Assembly: GCA_002471345.1 (NCBI GenBank)
Contig: DKPS01000015.1
Span: 77,112 to 141,111 of the forward strand
Direction of reading: 5' to 3'
Length of the DNA stretch: 64,000 nt
From: Saprospiraceae bacterium UBA7328
Lineage (GTDB): Bacteria > Bacteroidota > Bacteroidia > Chitinophagales > Saprospiraceae
Position 1 is the first letter of the stretch. Every line of letters begins with the position of its first letter. The notes beneath the pieces are model-generated. The model ran no database searches. It saw only the letters and a program-made list of their open reading frames with translations, and was not told the origin of the DNA. The position numbers and the translations under genes are program-made. This document shows, piece after piece, positions 7,960 through 17,101 of the stretch.

Positions 7960-9461
7960 GTAAAGCATTAGTACTTCAGAATAGTCTGAGCAGAAAGAAA
8001 GAAGAGTTTGTACCAATTGAGGAAGGATATATAGGGATGTATGTTTGCGGCCCTACAGTATATAGTAATGTTCATCTAGGAAATATCAGAACATTTGTAA
8101 GTTTTGATATGATATTTAGGCATTTAAAATATTTAGGTTATAAGGTACGGTATGTAAGAAATGTAACCGATGTAGGACACCTCACTGGAGATAGTGATGA
8201 TGGAGATGATAAAATATCAGAAAGAGCTCGATTAGAAAAAATAGAACCAATGGAAGTGGTACAAAAGTATACCAATCACTTTCATGATATGGCTCGCATA
8301 TTTAATATGCTCCCTCCAAGTATAGAACCAAGAGCCACAGGGCATATAATAGAACAAATAGAGATGGTCCAGGCCATTATTAATAATGGATTTGGGTACG
8401 AAAAGAATGGATCCGTTTATTTTGATACCGCAGCCTTTATGGTTCAACATGATGACTATGGCAAACTGTCTGGTCGTATTGTTGAAGACCTTTTGGTAGA
8501 AAGTCGAGATCTTAAGAATCAAAGTGACAAAAAAAACCCATCAGATTTTGCCATTTGGATGAAGGCGGATGACACGCATCTGATGAAATGGGACTCACCA
8601 TGGTCAATTGGATTTCCTGGATGGCATTTAGAATGTTCAGCAATGAGTACAAAATATCTCGGAGAAACTTTCGACATACATGGTGGAGGTAATGACCTCA
8701 AATTTCCTCACCACGAAAATGAAATAGCTCAAAGTATAAGCTCATGTGGTTGTAGTCCAGCTAAATATTGGCTGCATACCAATATGCTCTTACTCAATGG
8801 CAAAAAAATGAGTAAAAGTGATGGAAATACCGTAACCGCAAAACAGCTCTTTGAAGGTACAAGTGAACATGTGACCAAGTCATATTCTCCAATGGTTATT
8901 CGATTTTTTATGCTTCAAGCTCATTATGGCTCTACACTTGATATGAGCGATACAGCGCTACAAGCAGCAGAAAAGGGCTACCAAAGACTTATGGAAGCAA
9001 ATAGGGTTTTACAAAAAATAGAACACAATTATACCGGAACCTACTCTTCTATTAATGATCAAATAGAGAATGGCATTAAATCAGTATTTGAGGAGATGAA
9101 TGACGATTTCAACAGCCCAAAAGCCTTAGCCCGTTTATTTGAATTAGTGCCAGTAATAAATAGCTATGCAGATGGGAAAGAAGAATTCATGCAAGTCTCT
9201 CAAGAAGCAATGAATTCTCTTAAAAAGTGTTTCTCTGATATACTATTTGATGTATTTGGATTGAAAGACGAGTTGTCCTCTGGAGAAAATGGCATAAATA
9301 CGAATAAGCTATCCGGAGTTATGGATTTAGTTTTAGACTTACGTCAAAGTGCTAGAGAGAATAAGGACTGGCCTACATCTGATAAAATTAGAGATACCCT
9401 TAGCGAATTAGAAATAGTAGTAAAAGACGGAAAAGAAGGGTCCTCGTGGACTATTAAATAG
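7956..9461 (+). CDS. cysS: Cysteine--tRNA ligase
   Basis: A class I aminoacyl-tRNA synthetase of 501 residues that charges tRNA-Cys. The first zinc ligand is Cys31 in YVCGPTVY, the HIGH motif is HLGN at 40-43, other zinc-site residues lie in LECSAMS and HHENE, and KMSKS is intact at residues 284-288. The C-terminal DALR-type helical domain and tail are present. The ATG overlaps the preceding stop (ATGA), so it is co-transcribed and coupled with the EEP-family gene. Confidence 0.98.
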   Translation: MSKALVLQNSLSRKKEEFVPIEEGYIGMYVCGPTVYSNVHLGNIRTFVSFDMIFRHLKYLGYKVRYVRNVTDVGHLTGDSDDGDDKISERARLEKIEPMEVVQKYTNHFHDMARIFNMLPPSIEPRATGHIIEQIEMVQAIINNGFGYEKNGSVYFDTAAFMVQHDDYGKLSGRIVEDLLVESRDLKNQSDKKNPSDFAIWMKADDTHLMKWDSPWSIGFPGWHLECSAMSTKYLGETFDIHGGGNDLKFPHHENEIAQSISSCGCSPAKYWLHTNMLLLNGKKMSKSDGNTVTAKQLFEGTSEHVTKSYSPMVIRFFMLQAHYGSTLDMSDTALQAAEKGYQRLMEANRVLQKIEHNYTGTYSSINDQIENGIKSVFEEMNDDFNSPKALARLFELVPVINSYADGKEEFMQVSQEAMNSLKKCFSDILFDVFGLKDELSSGENGINTNKLSGVMDLVLDLRQSARENKDWPTSDKIRDTLSELEIVVKDGKEGSSWTIK

Positions 9462-9476
9462 CTCAAATTCTATAAG

Positions 9477-10478
9477 ATGAAAAGGTTAGGAATTGTTTTT
9501 TCAGTATGTTTTTTAGTATGGGCATGTGGCAATGACAATGGGGCAAAGTCCCCTGCTCCTATAATAAAAAAAGAGGTGAAAGTTCCTCAATTTAGTGCTG
9601 AAGGGGCATATGGCCTTATTGAAAAGCAAATGTCCTTTGGACCGAGAGTACCAGGAACGCCAGAGCATAAAGCATGTAGAGAATGGATCATATCAGAAAT
9701 GACAGAACTAGGCGCCACGGTATCGACTCAAGAATTCAAAGCTGATTTTCAAAATTTAAAAGGAATTCCATCAGCTAACATAATTGCTCAAATCAATCCT
9801 GATCACCAGAAGAGAATACTCCTTGCAGCGCATTGGGACACAAGAAGTGTATCTGAAAAAGAAACAGACCCTATTGAGAAATCGAAACCAGTCCCAGGAG
9901 CAGATGATGGAGGAAGCGGAGTAGGAATAATAATTCAATTGGCGAAGACAATAGCAAAAAACCCTATTGATATGGGTGTTGATTTCGTGTTTTTTGATAG
10001 TGAAGATCAAGGTGACAGCGGAGACTCCTGTGCCCAAGGAGCAAAATGTTCTTGGGCTCAAGGTGCACAGTATTGGTCTAAGAACATGAAGCCTAGAGGA
10101 TATAATCCGGTTTACGGAATTCTCTTCGATATGGTTGGAGCTAAAAATGCATCTTTTTATAAAGAAGGTCATTCAAGAATCCATGCTGGTGTGCAAACAG
10201 ATAAAATTTGGACATTGGCTAATAGAATGGGCTATGGAGACTTTTTTATAAATCAAAATGCCTTTCCAATAACGGATGATCATAGATTTGTAAATGAGCT
10301 CACAAATATCCCGATGCTTGATATCATCAACCTAAAACCAGAAATTCCCGGGCAAACTTTCCAAAAATGTCATCATACACAATGTGATGATCTATCCATC
10401 ATTGACAAAAGAACATTAAAAGTGGTGGGACAAGTTGCTACCGCCGTACTTTATAAAGAATCTGGAAATACGCTATAA
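9477..10478 (+). CDS. Glutaminyl-peptide cyclotransferase, M28-type lipoprotein
   Basis: A 333-residue exported zinc enzyme. The signal peptide ends in a lipobox (FLVWAC, Cys17), so it should be a lipoprotein. The M28/glutaminyl cyclase signatures are present: AAHWDTR, GADDGGSGV with the metal-bridging Asp, FFDSEDQGDSG, FDMVGAK and the C-terminal HHTQCDD. Glutaminyl cyclases turn an N-terminal Gln into pyroglutamate; in Bacteroidota they act on secreted proteins whose signal-peptidase cut exposes Gln, which fits several secreted proteins in this window. A plain M28 aminopeptidase is the alternative. It follows cysS by 15 bases and is probably in the same operon. Confidence 0.85.
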   Translation: MKRLGIVFSVCFLVWACGNDNGAKSPAPIIKKEVKVPQFSAEGAYGLIEKQMSFGPRVPGTPEHKACREWIISEMTELGATVSTQEFKADFQNLKGIPSANIIAQINPDHQKRILLAAHWDTRSVSEKETDPIEKSKPVPGADDGGSGVGIIIQLAKTIAKNPIDMGVDFVFFDSEDQGDSGDSCAQGAKCSWAQGAQYWSKNMKPRGYNPVYGILFDMVGAKNASFYKEGHSRIHAGVQTDKIWTLANRMGYGDFFINQNAFPITDDHRFVNELTNIPMLDIINLKPEIPGQTFQKCHHTQCDDLSIIDKRTLKVVGQVATAVLYKESGNTL

Positions 10479-10487
10479 AATACAATC

Positions 10488-10814
10488 TTACTTAAAAAAG
10501 ACTCCTTTATACTCATCGTATCCAGGTCTGACTCCCAAATGAAGTAATGTACGTTTGTAGTCAAATTCTTTACTGTTAATTATGAAGACCTTTGATGCAA
10601 TAGCTTCTGAGAGCTCTTCATGTTCATTTTTCCATGAGTAAGCTACTGTATATGCAGCTGCATCTATATTCTTTTTCCACTTCTTTCTTACTTCAATTTC
10701 GAGGTAGATAATACCATTATCATACTTTAAAAGTCTTGAAGAAAGGCCTTGACCGACTCGAAAGTACATGTCAGTTGTAAGAAGGTGTTTCCTGTTTAAT
10801 TTCTCAATATTCAT
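10488..10814 (-). CDS. Hypothetical protein, 108 aa
   Basis: I do not recognise this family. It is a soluble, basic protein without signal peptide or membrane helix, with mixed alpha/beta character: a predicted amphipathic strand region (IIYLEIEVRKKW) in the middle and a helix rich in Glu and Ala (ELSEAIASKV). It starts at an ATG and is convergent with the glutaminyl cyclase gene, with nine bases between the stops. The 120-bp space upstream shows no clear promoter motif. Codon use looks like that of its neighbours. Confidence 0.6.
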   Translation of the reverse strand: MNIEKLNRKHLLTTDMYFRVGQGLSSRLLKYDNGIIYLEIEVRKKWKKNIDAAAYTVAYSWKNEHEELSEAIASKVFIINSKEFDYKRTLLHLGVRPGYDEYKGVFFK

Positions 10815-10935
10815 ATCACCTTCATAAAAGCAGAAACTATGCCATCATAAAAAAATGATATGTGTTTTTTAAATGCTTTGTGTGAAGAATCACCAACAAT
10901 AAATTGTAAATCAAGGCCTTATGAAGAATATAGAA

Positions 10936-12000
10936 TCAAGACGTTTTATGTAGATTGGCTTTTTCAAATGTGAGCAGCCATTTTTTTCTCTCGATTCCAC
11001 CACCATATCCTCTAAGCTGTCCATTTTTTCCAATTACTCTATGACAAGGGATAATAATTGCGACTCTATTATAGCCATTTGCAGTGGCCATAGCTCTTAC
11101 TGCTGCTGGATTCTTTAGCATACTAGCTTGTTTTTGATATGATGTTGAACTACCATAAGGAATCTTTTGTAGATTGTTCCAAACTTCTTGCTGAAAATCA
11201 GTGCCTGGAGTGTCTAATGGTACTGAAAAGCTCTTCCTTTCTCCATTGAAATATTCCTTAAGTTCAGAAGTTGCTTGTTGAGTGTATTCATTTTCTCCAA
11301 CTAATATGGTTGCTTTTAACAGTTTTTGTAAATCTCTGAATTCTGTCTCAAGCATCTTTCTATCTACAAACTCTAAAAGACACAACCCTTTGTTTGTGGC
11401 ACCCACGAACATTGGGCCCAATGGGGTGGTGACGCGAGATATAATTATTAGGTTCTCTGCCGAAGATTGAGATGGAGATCTTCCAATAATTTTTTTGAAG
11501 GTATACCCAAAACCGCTCAATGATTCATAGCCATTTTCGTAAGCTGTTCCGGTAGTTTTGTTTCCTGCTTTAATTTCATTGAAAGCATTATTAATTCTAT
11601 ACATTCTCTGATATGTATGAAAGGTCATTCCATAGTTTTTATTAAACCATCTTCTCAAAGTGTCTGGACTTATTCCTGCCTCTCGAAGTTGATAATTCTT
11701 GATCTTTTCTTTTGGCTTTGCCTTTAACATCTCTATTGCCTTAATCACAATCTCTGGTGTCTCATTCGCATTTTGTGTGGGTTTGCATACTTTACAAGGT
11801 CGATAACCGTGATCCATTGCATCCTTCATACTACTGTAAAATTCTACATTCTCAAGTTTTGGTTTTCTTGCAGTACAAGTGGCAATGCAGAAAATCGAGG
11901 TAGTTTTTACTCCAACAAAAAATACACCTACATAGTCACTTTTGCGCTGAACTAGTGCATTATAATAGTCCTTCACTTTTGATTTATCTTTAATCATCAT
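10936..12000 (-). CDS. ada: Bifunctional DNA alkylation-repair regulator Ada
   Basis: Ada repairs methylated phosphotriesters and O6-methylguanine and activates the adaptive response. Starting from the ATG at 12000 (354 residues) the four zinc Cys fall at 38, 42, 69 and 72, the same numbers as in E. coli Ada, which supports this start over the TTG eight codons upstream. An AraC-type helix-turn-helix domain covers about residues 85-180 and the C-terminal O6-alkylguanine methyltransferase domain has the active-site PCHRV with Cys319. All three functions appear intact. It is a single gene, divergent from the RND exporter at 12138. Confidence 0.95.
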   Translation of the reverse strand: MMIKDKSKVKDYYNALVQRKSDYVGVFFVGVKTTSIFCIATCTARKPKLENVEFYSSMKDAMDHGYRPCKVCKPTQNANETPEIVIKAIEMLKAKPKEKIKNYQLREAGISPDTLRRWFNKNYGMTFHTYQRMYRINNAFNEIKAGNKTTGTAYENGYESLSGFGYTFKKIIGRSPSQSSAENLIIISRVTTPLGPMFVGATNKGLCLLEFVDRKMLETEFRDLQKLLKATILVGENEYTQQATSELKEYFNGERKSFSVPLDTPGTDFQQEVWNNLQKIPYGSSTSYQKQASMLKNPAAVRAMATANGYNRVAIIIPCHRVIGKNGQLRGYGGGIERKKWLLTFEKANLHKTS

Positions 12001-12137
12001 TACTTTTTGCTTTACCTTATGCAAAACTGGATATTACCCATCTTTTCAGCAACCGAAAAATAGACATGTATATTCTTTTTAGATTTTTGACTCACCTACC
12101 AACTTCTTCTTTATTCCATTGTTAATGACATAATTGT

Positions 12138-14360
12138 ATGTGGATAGCAGAGAAAAGACAATATATAATTGGAATTTTCACCTTTTTAGGAATTGCGAGT
12201 TTCGCTGCCCTACCATTTTTAAAGTTTTCATTTGATTTTGAAAGATTCTTTCCTTATGGTGATCCAGATTTGGAATATTATAAAGAATTCATCGAGGAAT
12301 TTGAATCTGATGACAACTACCTTTTAATAGCCCTTAAAAATGAACCTAATGTTTTAGAAAAAGATTTCTTAGAATCTGTAAAGAAGCTAACAGAAGAGGT
12401 CACTACAATTGAATCCGTTATCAGCGCCATTTCTCTTCCTACAATACAACGCCCACAGATTGATCTCTTTGGTATTACGTTTTCACCAATATTTACACTC
12501 GACAATTCTTCTCTTACTACAATTTATGACTCTTTATCACAGAAGCAGTCCATGCTACGAGGTCTTGTTGCTTCTGATAAAAAGAGTTTAATTGTTGCAC
12601 TCAAAATAGAAGAACATTTACAAATTGACGGTTCCCTTGCCCTGATGGAAAGAATAACTTCATTGGTTCAGGATTCACATTTTAATGATTATCACTTTCT
12701 AGGAAGAGCCTATTTTCAAAAAGAATTAGCAAGACTTCAAGTAGAAGAAGTCCTATACTCTTCGCTTTTTTCATTTCTAGTGGTCAGCTTGATTCTTTTT
12801 CTGCTCTACAGAAATAAATATTTGATTTTTATCACTCTTCTCTCTATTACTTTAGGCTTATTGCTCTTTATGGGGTTGTTATCCCTTTTAGGCAGAGAAC
12901 TTGACGCAATGTCAGCTCTTTATCCAGTGCTCATGCTCATTGTTGGGTCTTCAGATGTAATCCATATTTTAAGCAAGTATCTCGATGAATTAAGAACAGG
13001 AAAAGCCATAGAACCTGCTCTTGACATCACGATTAGACAAATTGGATTGGCAACACTTTTCACTTCAGCAACTACCGCTATTGGTTTCATCAGCTTAGTA
13101 ACTTCTCGCATTGGCCCAGTTAGAGATTTTGGTATGAATGCCGCCATTGGTGTTCTTGTAGCATATATAACCATCATCCTTTTTACGACAGCCTTATTCA
13201 CGTATTTTTCTCCTGAAAAGCTAAAGGCTCATTCTAGCACGTTTATACTTTGGGACAATGTGGCAATGTGGTTTTACAAATTATCTAAAAACCATCTAGC
13301 AATTTCAGTATTTAGCATTTTACTTTTATTCGGCTGCGGAATAGGAATTAGCAAGATTTCTACTGATTATAGAATAGAATCATCACTTCCAAAAGGCAAG
13401 AAAGTAACTGAGGACTTTCTGTTTTTCGAAAAAAATTATTCTGGCTATCGGCCATTGGAATATGTATTGTCTAGAAAGGACAAAAAGAGTATTCTAGATC
13501 ATAATGGTATTGTCGATATTAATAAATTATCAAACTACATTTCTGCTCACCCTGATATAAATCAAGTGACTTCAGTATCCACGATTATGGAAACAATAAC
13601 TGAGTTCTTCCCTAAAATAATGTGGAATAATGAACAAAGCTTTAATGAATTTTCACCCCCCATTCTCCAAGCAGCTCTTAATACATCTCCTGTAATCTTG
13701 GTAAACGAGATGCAAGACAAAACCCGGATAAGCACTCAGATTAAAGATATTGGAGCATACAAAATAAAGGCCTTTACAGAAGAGATAAGAAAGTGGTCGA
13801 ATACTAACATAGACACATCAAAATATAGTCTCAATTATACCGGAACTGGTCTTATCATTGACAAAAATGCAGTTTATGTGCGAGAGAGCCTCCTCAAAGG
13901 ACTTGGCTTTGCCCTTTTTGTAATTGGTATATTGATGGGTTTTCTTTTCAAAAGTTTTAAGATGGTCATTATTTCTCTCATCCCAAATAGCATACCTCTA
14001 ATTATTGCTGGTGCTATCCTTGGTTTTAGCGGTATTCCATTAGAGCCTTTGACATCAATCACATTTGTAGTAATATTTGGAATAGCTGTAGATGATACTA
14101 TTCACTTTTTAAGTAAATACAGACTAGCTCTACACTCAGGGTTTAGTATAGAGGAAAGCATAAAAGTTTCTTTTAAAGAAAGTGGAAAAGCGATTCTTTT
14201 CACTACGGTTGTATTATTTTTTGGCTTCATGGTAATGTTGTTCTCATATAACCCAGCAAGTGTAATTGTCGGAGGACTAATAAGTGTCACCCTTTTCACT
14301 GCGGTCTTCGCCGATTTAATTTTGCTTCCTTTGTTGTTAAGGTTTTGGTTTAAAAATTAA
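12138..14360 (+). CDS. RND superfamily exporter (MMPL/HAE3-like)
   Basis: A 740-residue polytopic inner-membrane protein with the duplicated RND layout: helix 1 near residues 12-30, a large periplasmic loop to about 195, then five helices to about 410, and a second copy with its own loop (about 430-575) and five terminal helices. Charged residues characteristic of RND proton relays are visible in the motif LIVGSSDVIHI (Asp and His in helix 4) and in its second-half counterpart VVIFGIAVDDTIHFL. The family exports lipids or hydrophobic compounds by proton motive force. The substrate is unknown. It lies directly upstream of the tandem TetR regulator, a common arrangement for exporters and their regulators. 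Confidence 0.88.
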   Translation: MWIAEKRQYIIGIFTFLGIASFAALPFLKFSFDFERFFPYGDPDLEYYKEFIEEFESDDNYLLIALKNEPNVLEKDFLESVKKLTEEVTTIESVISAISLPTIQRPQIDLFGITFSPIFTLDNSSLTTIYDSLSQKQSMLRGLVASDKKSLIVALKIEEHLQIDGSLALMERITSLVQDSHFNDYHFLGRAYFQKELARLQVEEVLYSSLFSFLVVSLILFLLYRNKYLIFITLLSITLGLLLFMGLLSLLGRELDAMSALYPVLMLIVGSSDVIHILSKYLDELRTGKAIEPALDITIRQIGLATLFTSATTAIGFISLVTSRIGPVRDFGMNAAIGVLVAYITIILFTTALFTYFSPEKLKAHSSTFILWDNVAMWFYKLSKNHLAISVFSILLLFGCGIGISKISTDYRIESSLPKGKKVTEDFLFFEKNYSGYRPLEYVLSRKDKKSILDHNGIVDINKLSNYISAHPDINQVTSVSTIMETITEFFPKIMWNNEQSFNEFSPPILQAALNTSPVILVNEMQDKTRISTQIKDIGAYKIKAFTEEIRKWSNTNIDTSKYSLNYTGTGLIIDKNAVYVRESLLKGLGFALFVIGILMGFLFKSFKMVIISLIPNSIPLIIAGAILGFSGIPLEPLTSITFVVIFGIAVDDTIHFLSKYRLALHSGFSIEESIKVSFKESGKAILFTTVVLFFGFMVMLFSYNPASVIVGGLISVTLFTAVFADLILLPLLLRFWFKN

Positions 14361-14635
14361 TGCTCAGTCAATTCAATTAACATTAAATAATAAAAAAACA
14401 ATATCCATAAAGATTGCCTTATACTAGATTGAGTGAATCTTAACCTGACCTTATTCTTAAAAATTTTCTAATGAAACTTCTCTGTAGTGAAATATTTGTT
14501 TTGATCGAATTATTCATCCGATAACGATTTCTCGTTTATATTTAGTGGCAATTTAGATTCAAATTTCATTGAATATTCTAACCCTCAATCAGTTAATTGC
14601 ATTCAAAAAGGTCGATTTGGAACAGAATAGTTGAA

Positions 14636-15886
14636 ATGCAAAGTATACGCCAGAGTAAAAAGGAAAGGAATAGAAATGAAATTATAAAAGCTGGAATCAA
14701 AGTTTTTTGCGATAGAGGTCTTCTTCGTTCCTCTATTCATGATATAGTATCTCAATCCAAGCTTGCTAGGGGGACTTTTTATAATTATTTCAATACAAAG
14801 GAAGAGGTATGGAATTCTATTTTTCAAGAGTCTGTCAAAAAAACACAAAAATCAGCAAGAGAACGCAGACAGAAAAGCAAATCAGGAGAAGAGTTTATAA
14901 GAGGTCTTGTTGAGCATGGATTAAATTTTTTGAGTAAAGACCCTTTTCCGTCATTAATTTCCTCCAATGCCGAAAGCTTCCGTGATACATATATGACCAA
15001 TGTAGGAAATATGTCAATTATCACGCTTGGAGCAAAGGACATGTTGGCTAGTGGCCATTTTAGTCATTTGTCAAATAGAGAAATTTTCAAATTTGCGTAC
15101 AGTATTATTGGCTGTGCCTTAGAAATTCTAGTTCAATCCCATATCCGTGGTGACAAATTTTTACCAGAAGATATTACAGGTTTTATTACAGAAATATTCT
15201 CCTCTACACTAAATGATTCAGATCAAATATTTCAAGCCACTGATATAAAACCGGTCATTATTCCAAAAGAAATAATGACTATAAGAAGTTGCACATCTCA
15301 ATCCAAAAAGAATAGAAGTCGTGATAAATTGGTCAAAGCTGCTATTGAATTGTATGTTGAAAAAGGATTATTAAATACCAATATTGATGAAATTGTATCG
15401 AAAGCGAATTTGTCAAGAGGAACCTTCTACAATTATTTCCAAACTAAGGAGGATATATGGAAATTTCACTTTGAAGAAATGGTAAGTTTTACCATAAAAG
15501 AAGGTAGGAAGTTGAGGCAATCCAGTAAAACCTTAAAAGAATATTTGTTTAATGTTACTTATGTTTCGGCCATAGCATATTCAAATGGACCTTTTCCTGC
15601 TCTTATAACTAAAAATGAAGGTGTTTTTCGCAAAATTTTCTTACAAAGAGTAGATGAATATTCATTTTATGATCTGCTATTACAAGATTTAGTTGATTCA
15701 GGGTTTGTGGAAGGAATTAAAATTTCCAAAATTAAAAAAACAATATATGGTATGATTGGTACTGCATTAGAAATGTTGATTCAATCCTATATAAATAGCC
15801 AGAATTTTTCTCCAGAAGAAATTTCTCTTTTTGTTTCAAATGTCTTTTTAAAGGCTTTGAAAACAGAAAACCTTAAACAAGAATAG
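14636..15886 (+). CDS. Tandem-duplicated TetR family regulator (two TetR units in one chain)
   Basis: A 416-residue protein made of two complete TetR-type repressors in a row. The first helix-turn-helix ends in KLARGTFYNYFNTKEEVW (residues 42-59) and the second in NLSRGTFYNYFQTKEDIW (258-275), an offset of 216 residues. The ligand/dimer domains are also repeated (ALEILVQS and ALEMLIQS near the end of each half). Normal TetR proteins are about 200 residues and dimerise; here the dimer may be covalent. The frame has no stop between halves. The start chosen is the ATG at 14636; a TTG 13 codons upstream is possible. It likely controls the exporter before it or the beta-barrel gene after it. Confidence 0.85.
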   Translation: MQSIRQSKKERNRNEIIKAGIKVFCDRGLLRSSIHDIVSQSKLARGTFYNYFNTKEEVWNSIFQESVKKTQKSARERRQKSKSGEEFIRGLVEHGLNFLSKDPFPSLISSNAESFRDTYMTNVGNMSIITLGAKDMLASGHFSHLSNREIFKFAYSIIGCALEILVQSHIRGDKFLPEDITGFITEIFSSTLNDSDQIFQATDIKPVIIPKEIMTIRSCTSQSKKNRSRDKLVKAAIELYVEKGLLNTNIDEIVSKANLSRGTFYNYFQTKEDIWKFHFEEMVSFTIKEGRKLRQSSKTLKEYLFNVTYVSAIAYSNGPFPALITKNEGVFRKIFLQRVDEYSFYDLLLQDLVDSGFVEGIKISKIKKTIYGMIGTALEMLIQSYINSQNFSPEEISLFVSNVFLKALKTENLKQE

Positions 15887-15913
15887 GAAGCTTTGTACAC
15901 AAAGATCCCTATT
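15882..15913 (+). repeat. Imperfect inverted repeat at the end of the tandem TetR gene
   Basis: The arms AATAGG (15882-15887) and CCTATT (15908-15913) enclose an inner near-palindrome, GCTTTGT against ACAAAG. It covers the tandem TetR stop codon. It could fold as a hairpin and act as a weak terminator, but no T-run follows, so termination is doubtful. Confidence 0.35.
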
Positions 15914-15980
15914 CTAACCCATATGTATAAAAAGCAATTCTAGTTATAAGTCTTACCTCATATACCAATACTAATACATA

Positions 15981-16074
15981 TGTCAAAATTATGCCGCTTT
16001 TGACAAAGATGTCAATATGTTAAATTTGCTGTGTGGTTTTAACATATTCCGAATAGGGCATACCTGTTTTGACA
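15981..16074 (+). promoter_or_regulatory. Candidate operator array of TGTCAA/TTGACA half-sites
   Basis: Four copies of a 6-bp half-site lie in 94 bp between the tandem TetR gene and the beta-barrel gene: TGTCAA at 15981-15986, TTGACA at 16000-16005, TGTCAA at 16010-16015 and TTGACA at 16069-16074. The middle two form a perfect 6+4+6 inverted repeat (16000-16015), the size of a TetR-type operator. The first two extend to 8-bp arms, TGTCAAAA and TTTTGACA, spaced by nine bases. Binding by the adjacent tandem TetR is inference. The surrounding 286-bp gap (15887-16172) holds nothing else apart from the hairpin at its start and the promoter motif near its end. Confidence 0.5.
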
Positions 16075-16144
16075 AATAAAACTTAACAAAACCATAATCT
16101 CCAAATCCACAAGCCTCGAAAATTCTTTGAGAAAGAAAACCAAC

Positions 16145-16152
16145 TATATTTG
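16145..16152 (+). promoter_or_regulatory. Bacteroidota -7 promoter motif for the beta-barrel gene
   Basis: TATATTTG matches the TAnnTTTG -7 element used by the phylum's primary sigma factor and lies 20 bp before the ATG at 16173. A TTTG at 16126-16129 could be the -33 element, but the 15-bp spacing is short. The last candidate operator half-site (16069-16074) lies about 70 bp upstream of this motif. Confidence 0.45.
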
Positions 16153-16172
16153 TGGGCTCGAAAGAATAATAT

Positions 16173-17099
16173 ATGAAAAAGGGTTTGTCATTAATTCTAT
16201 TTGTGATCTTATTATCGCCACTTAGTGGACAAGATTATGACATCGGAATCAGAGCTGGTTTGAACTTTGCTCAGTTTTCGGGGCCAACAGAATTAGATGT
16301 CAATGAAAGCTATTCCATATCTAGTGGATTTCATTTTGGTATTAGTTTTCAATGGAACTTCAATAGTTTTTTTGGTTTGAAATCTGAAATCATGTATTCT
16401 CAAATAGGCACTAAATATGAGTATAATGATATTGGGTATTACCTCTTTGATTTTGTCAACACTGTAGATGTAGAGCGATTTGTGGTAAAAGACCAGAGTA
16501 ATTTGACACTTGACGTTTCCAATGCTCATATCAGTTTTCCTATAACTGGTCATGTTTCATTAGGAGAAAAGTTCGAAATTTTTGGAGGGGCATACTTTAA
16601 TCTCTTAGTAAGTCCTGTCGGTATTGGAGAATGGACATTTGGGGAGCCGGGACTAAATGCTCCTGATCATACTTTTAGGCAGACTTTGGATTATAATTAT
16701 AACTCTGACTGGGCAGGCCCATTTGGAGTAAATCGAATTGGTCAACCTATACTGATCATAGTCAACAATCAAGATGTAGATTTAGCGAGTTTGCCTGGAG
16801 CATATTTTCTATTGCCTCCCAATGACGTGACTTTTGATATCAATGAAGATTCGAATAATATTTTTGAACCTCCTGTAAAAAGGTTTAAGGGAATAGATTA
16901 TGGCGTGATTGGTGGTATCTCTTACTATATAAACAAAGGTCTATATCTAAGTGCTCGCTTAGAATATGGTCTTAATGATATTACCAATCAAGAGGTAGAT
17001 TACTCTATCAAAAACGTGAATGATGATGGAAGCCTCATTTTCAATGACGACTTTGATCGTAATATAAACTTAGGAATCTCTCTAGGGTTTAGGTTTTAA
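16173..17099 (+). CDS. Outer membrane beta-barrel (porin-family) protein
   Basis: A 308-residue exported protein with a signal peptide cut before Gln (LSPLSG|QDYDIG). After that the sequence alternates in the manner of a small outer-membrane barrel: GIRAGLNFAQF, a long second strand, LYLSARLEYGLND near the end, and a C-terminal strand LGISLGFRF ending in Phe, as expected for Bam-inserted barrels. It resembles the PorT/OmpW-like outer-membrane beta-barrel family in Bacteroidota. Role unknown. It follows the tandem TetR gene, the half-site array and a -7 motif, so it is a plausible regulated target. It is convergent with the marR gene, two bases apart. Confidence 0.8.
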   Translation: MKKGLSLILFVILLSPLSGQDYDIGIRAGLNFAQFSGPTELDVNESYSISSGFHFGISFQWNFNSFFGLKSEIMYSQIGTKYEYNDIGYYLFDFVNTVDVERFVVKDQSNLTLDVSNAHISFPITGHVSLGEKFEIFGGAYFNLLVSPVGIGEWTFGEPGLNAPDHTFRQTLDYNYNSDWAGPFGVNRIGQPILIIVNNQDVDLASLPGAYFLLPPNDVTFDINEDSNNIFEPPVKRFKGIDYGVIGGISYYINKGLYLSARLEYGLNDITNQEVDYSIKNVNDDGSLIFNDDFDRNINLGISLGFRF

Positions 17100-17101
17100 A
17101 T

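Noticed and set aside
15882..15913. Hairpin at the end of the tandem TetR gene as a strong terminator
   Set aside because: Arms are imperfect and no T-run follows, so only a weak terminator or plain repeat can be claimed.
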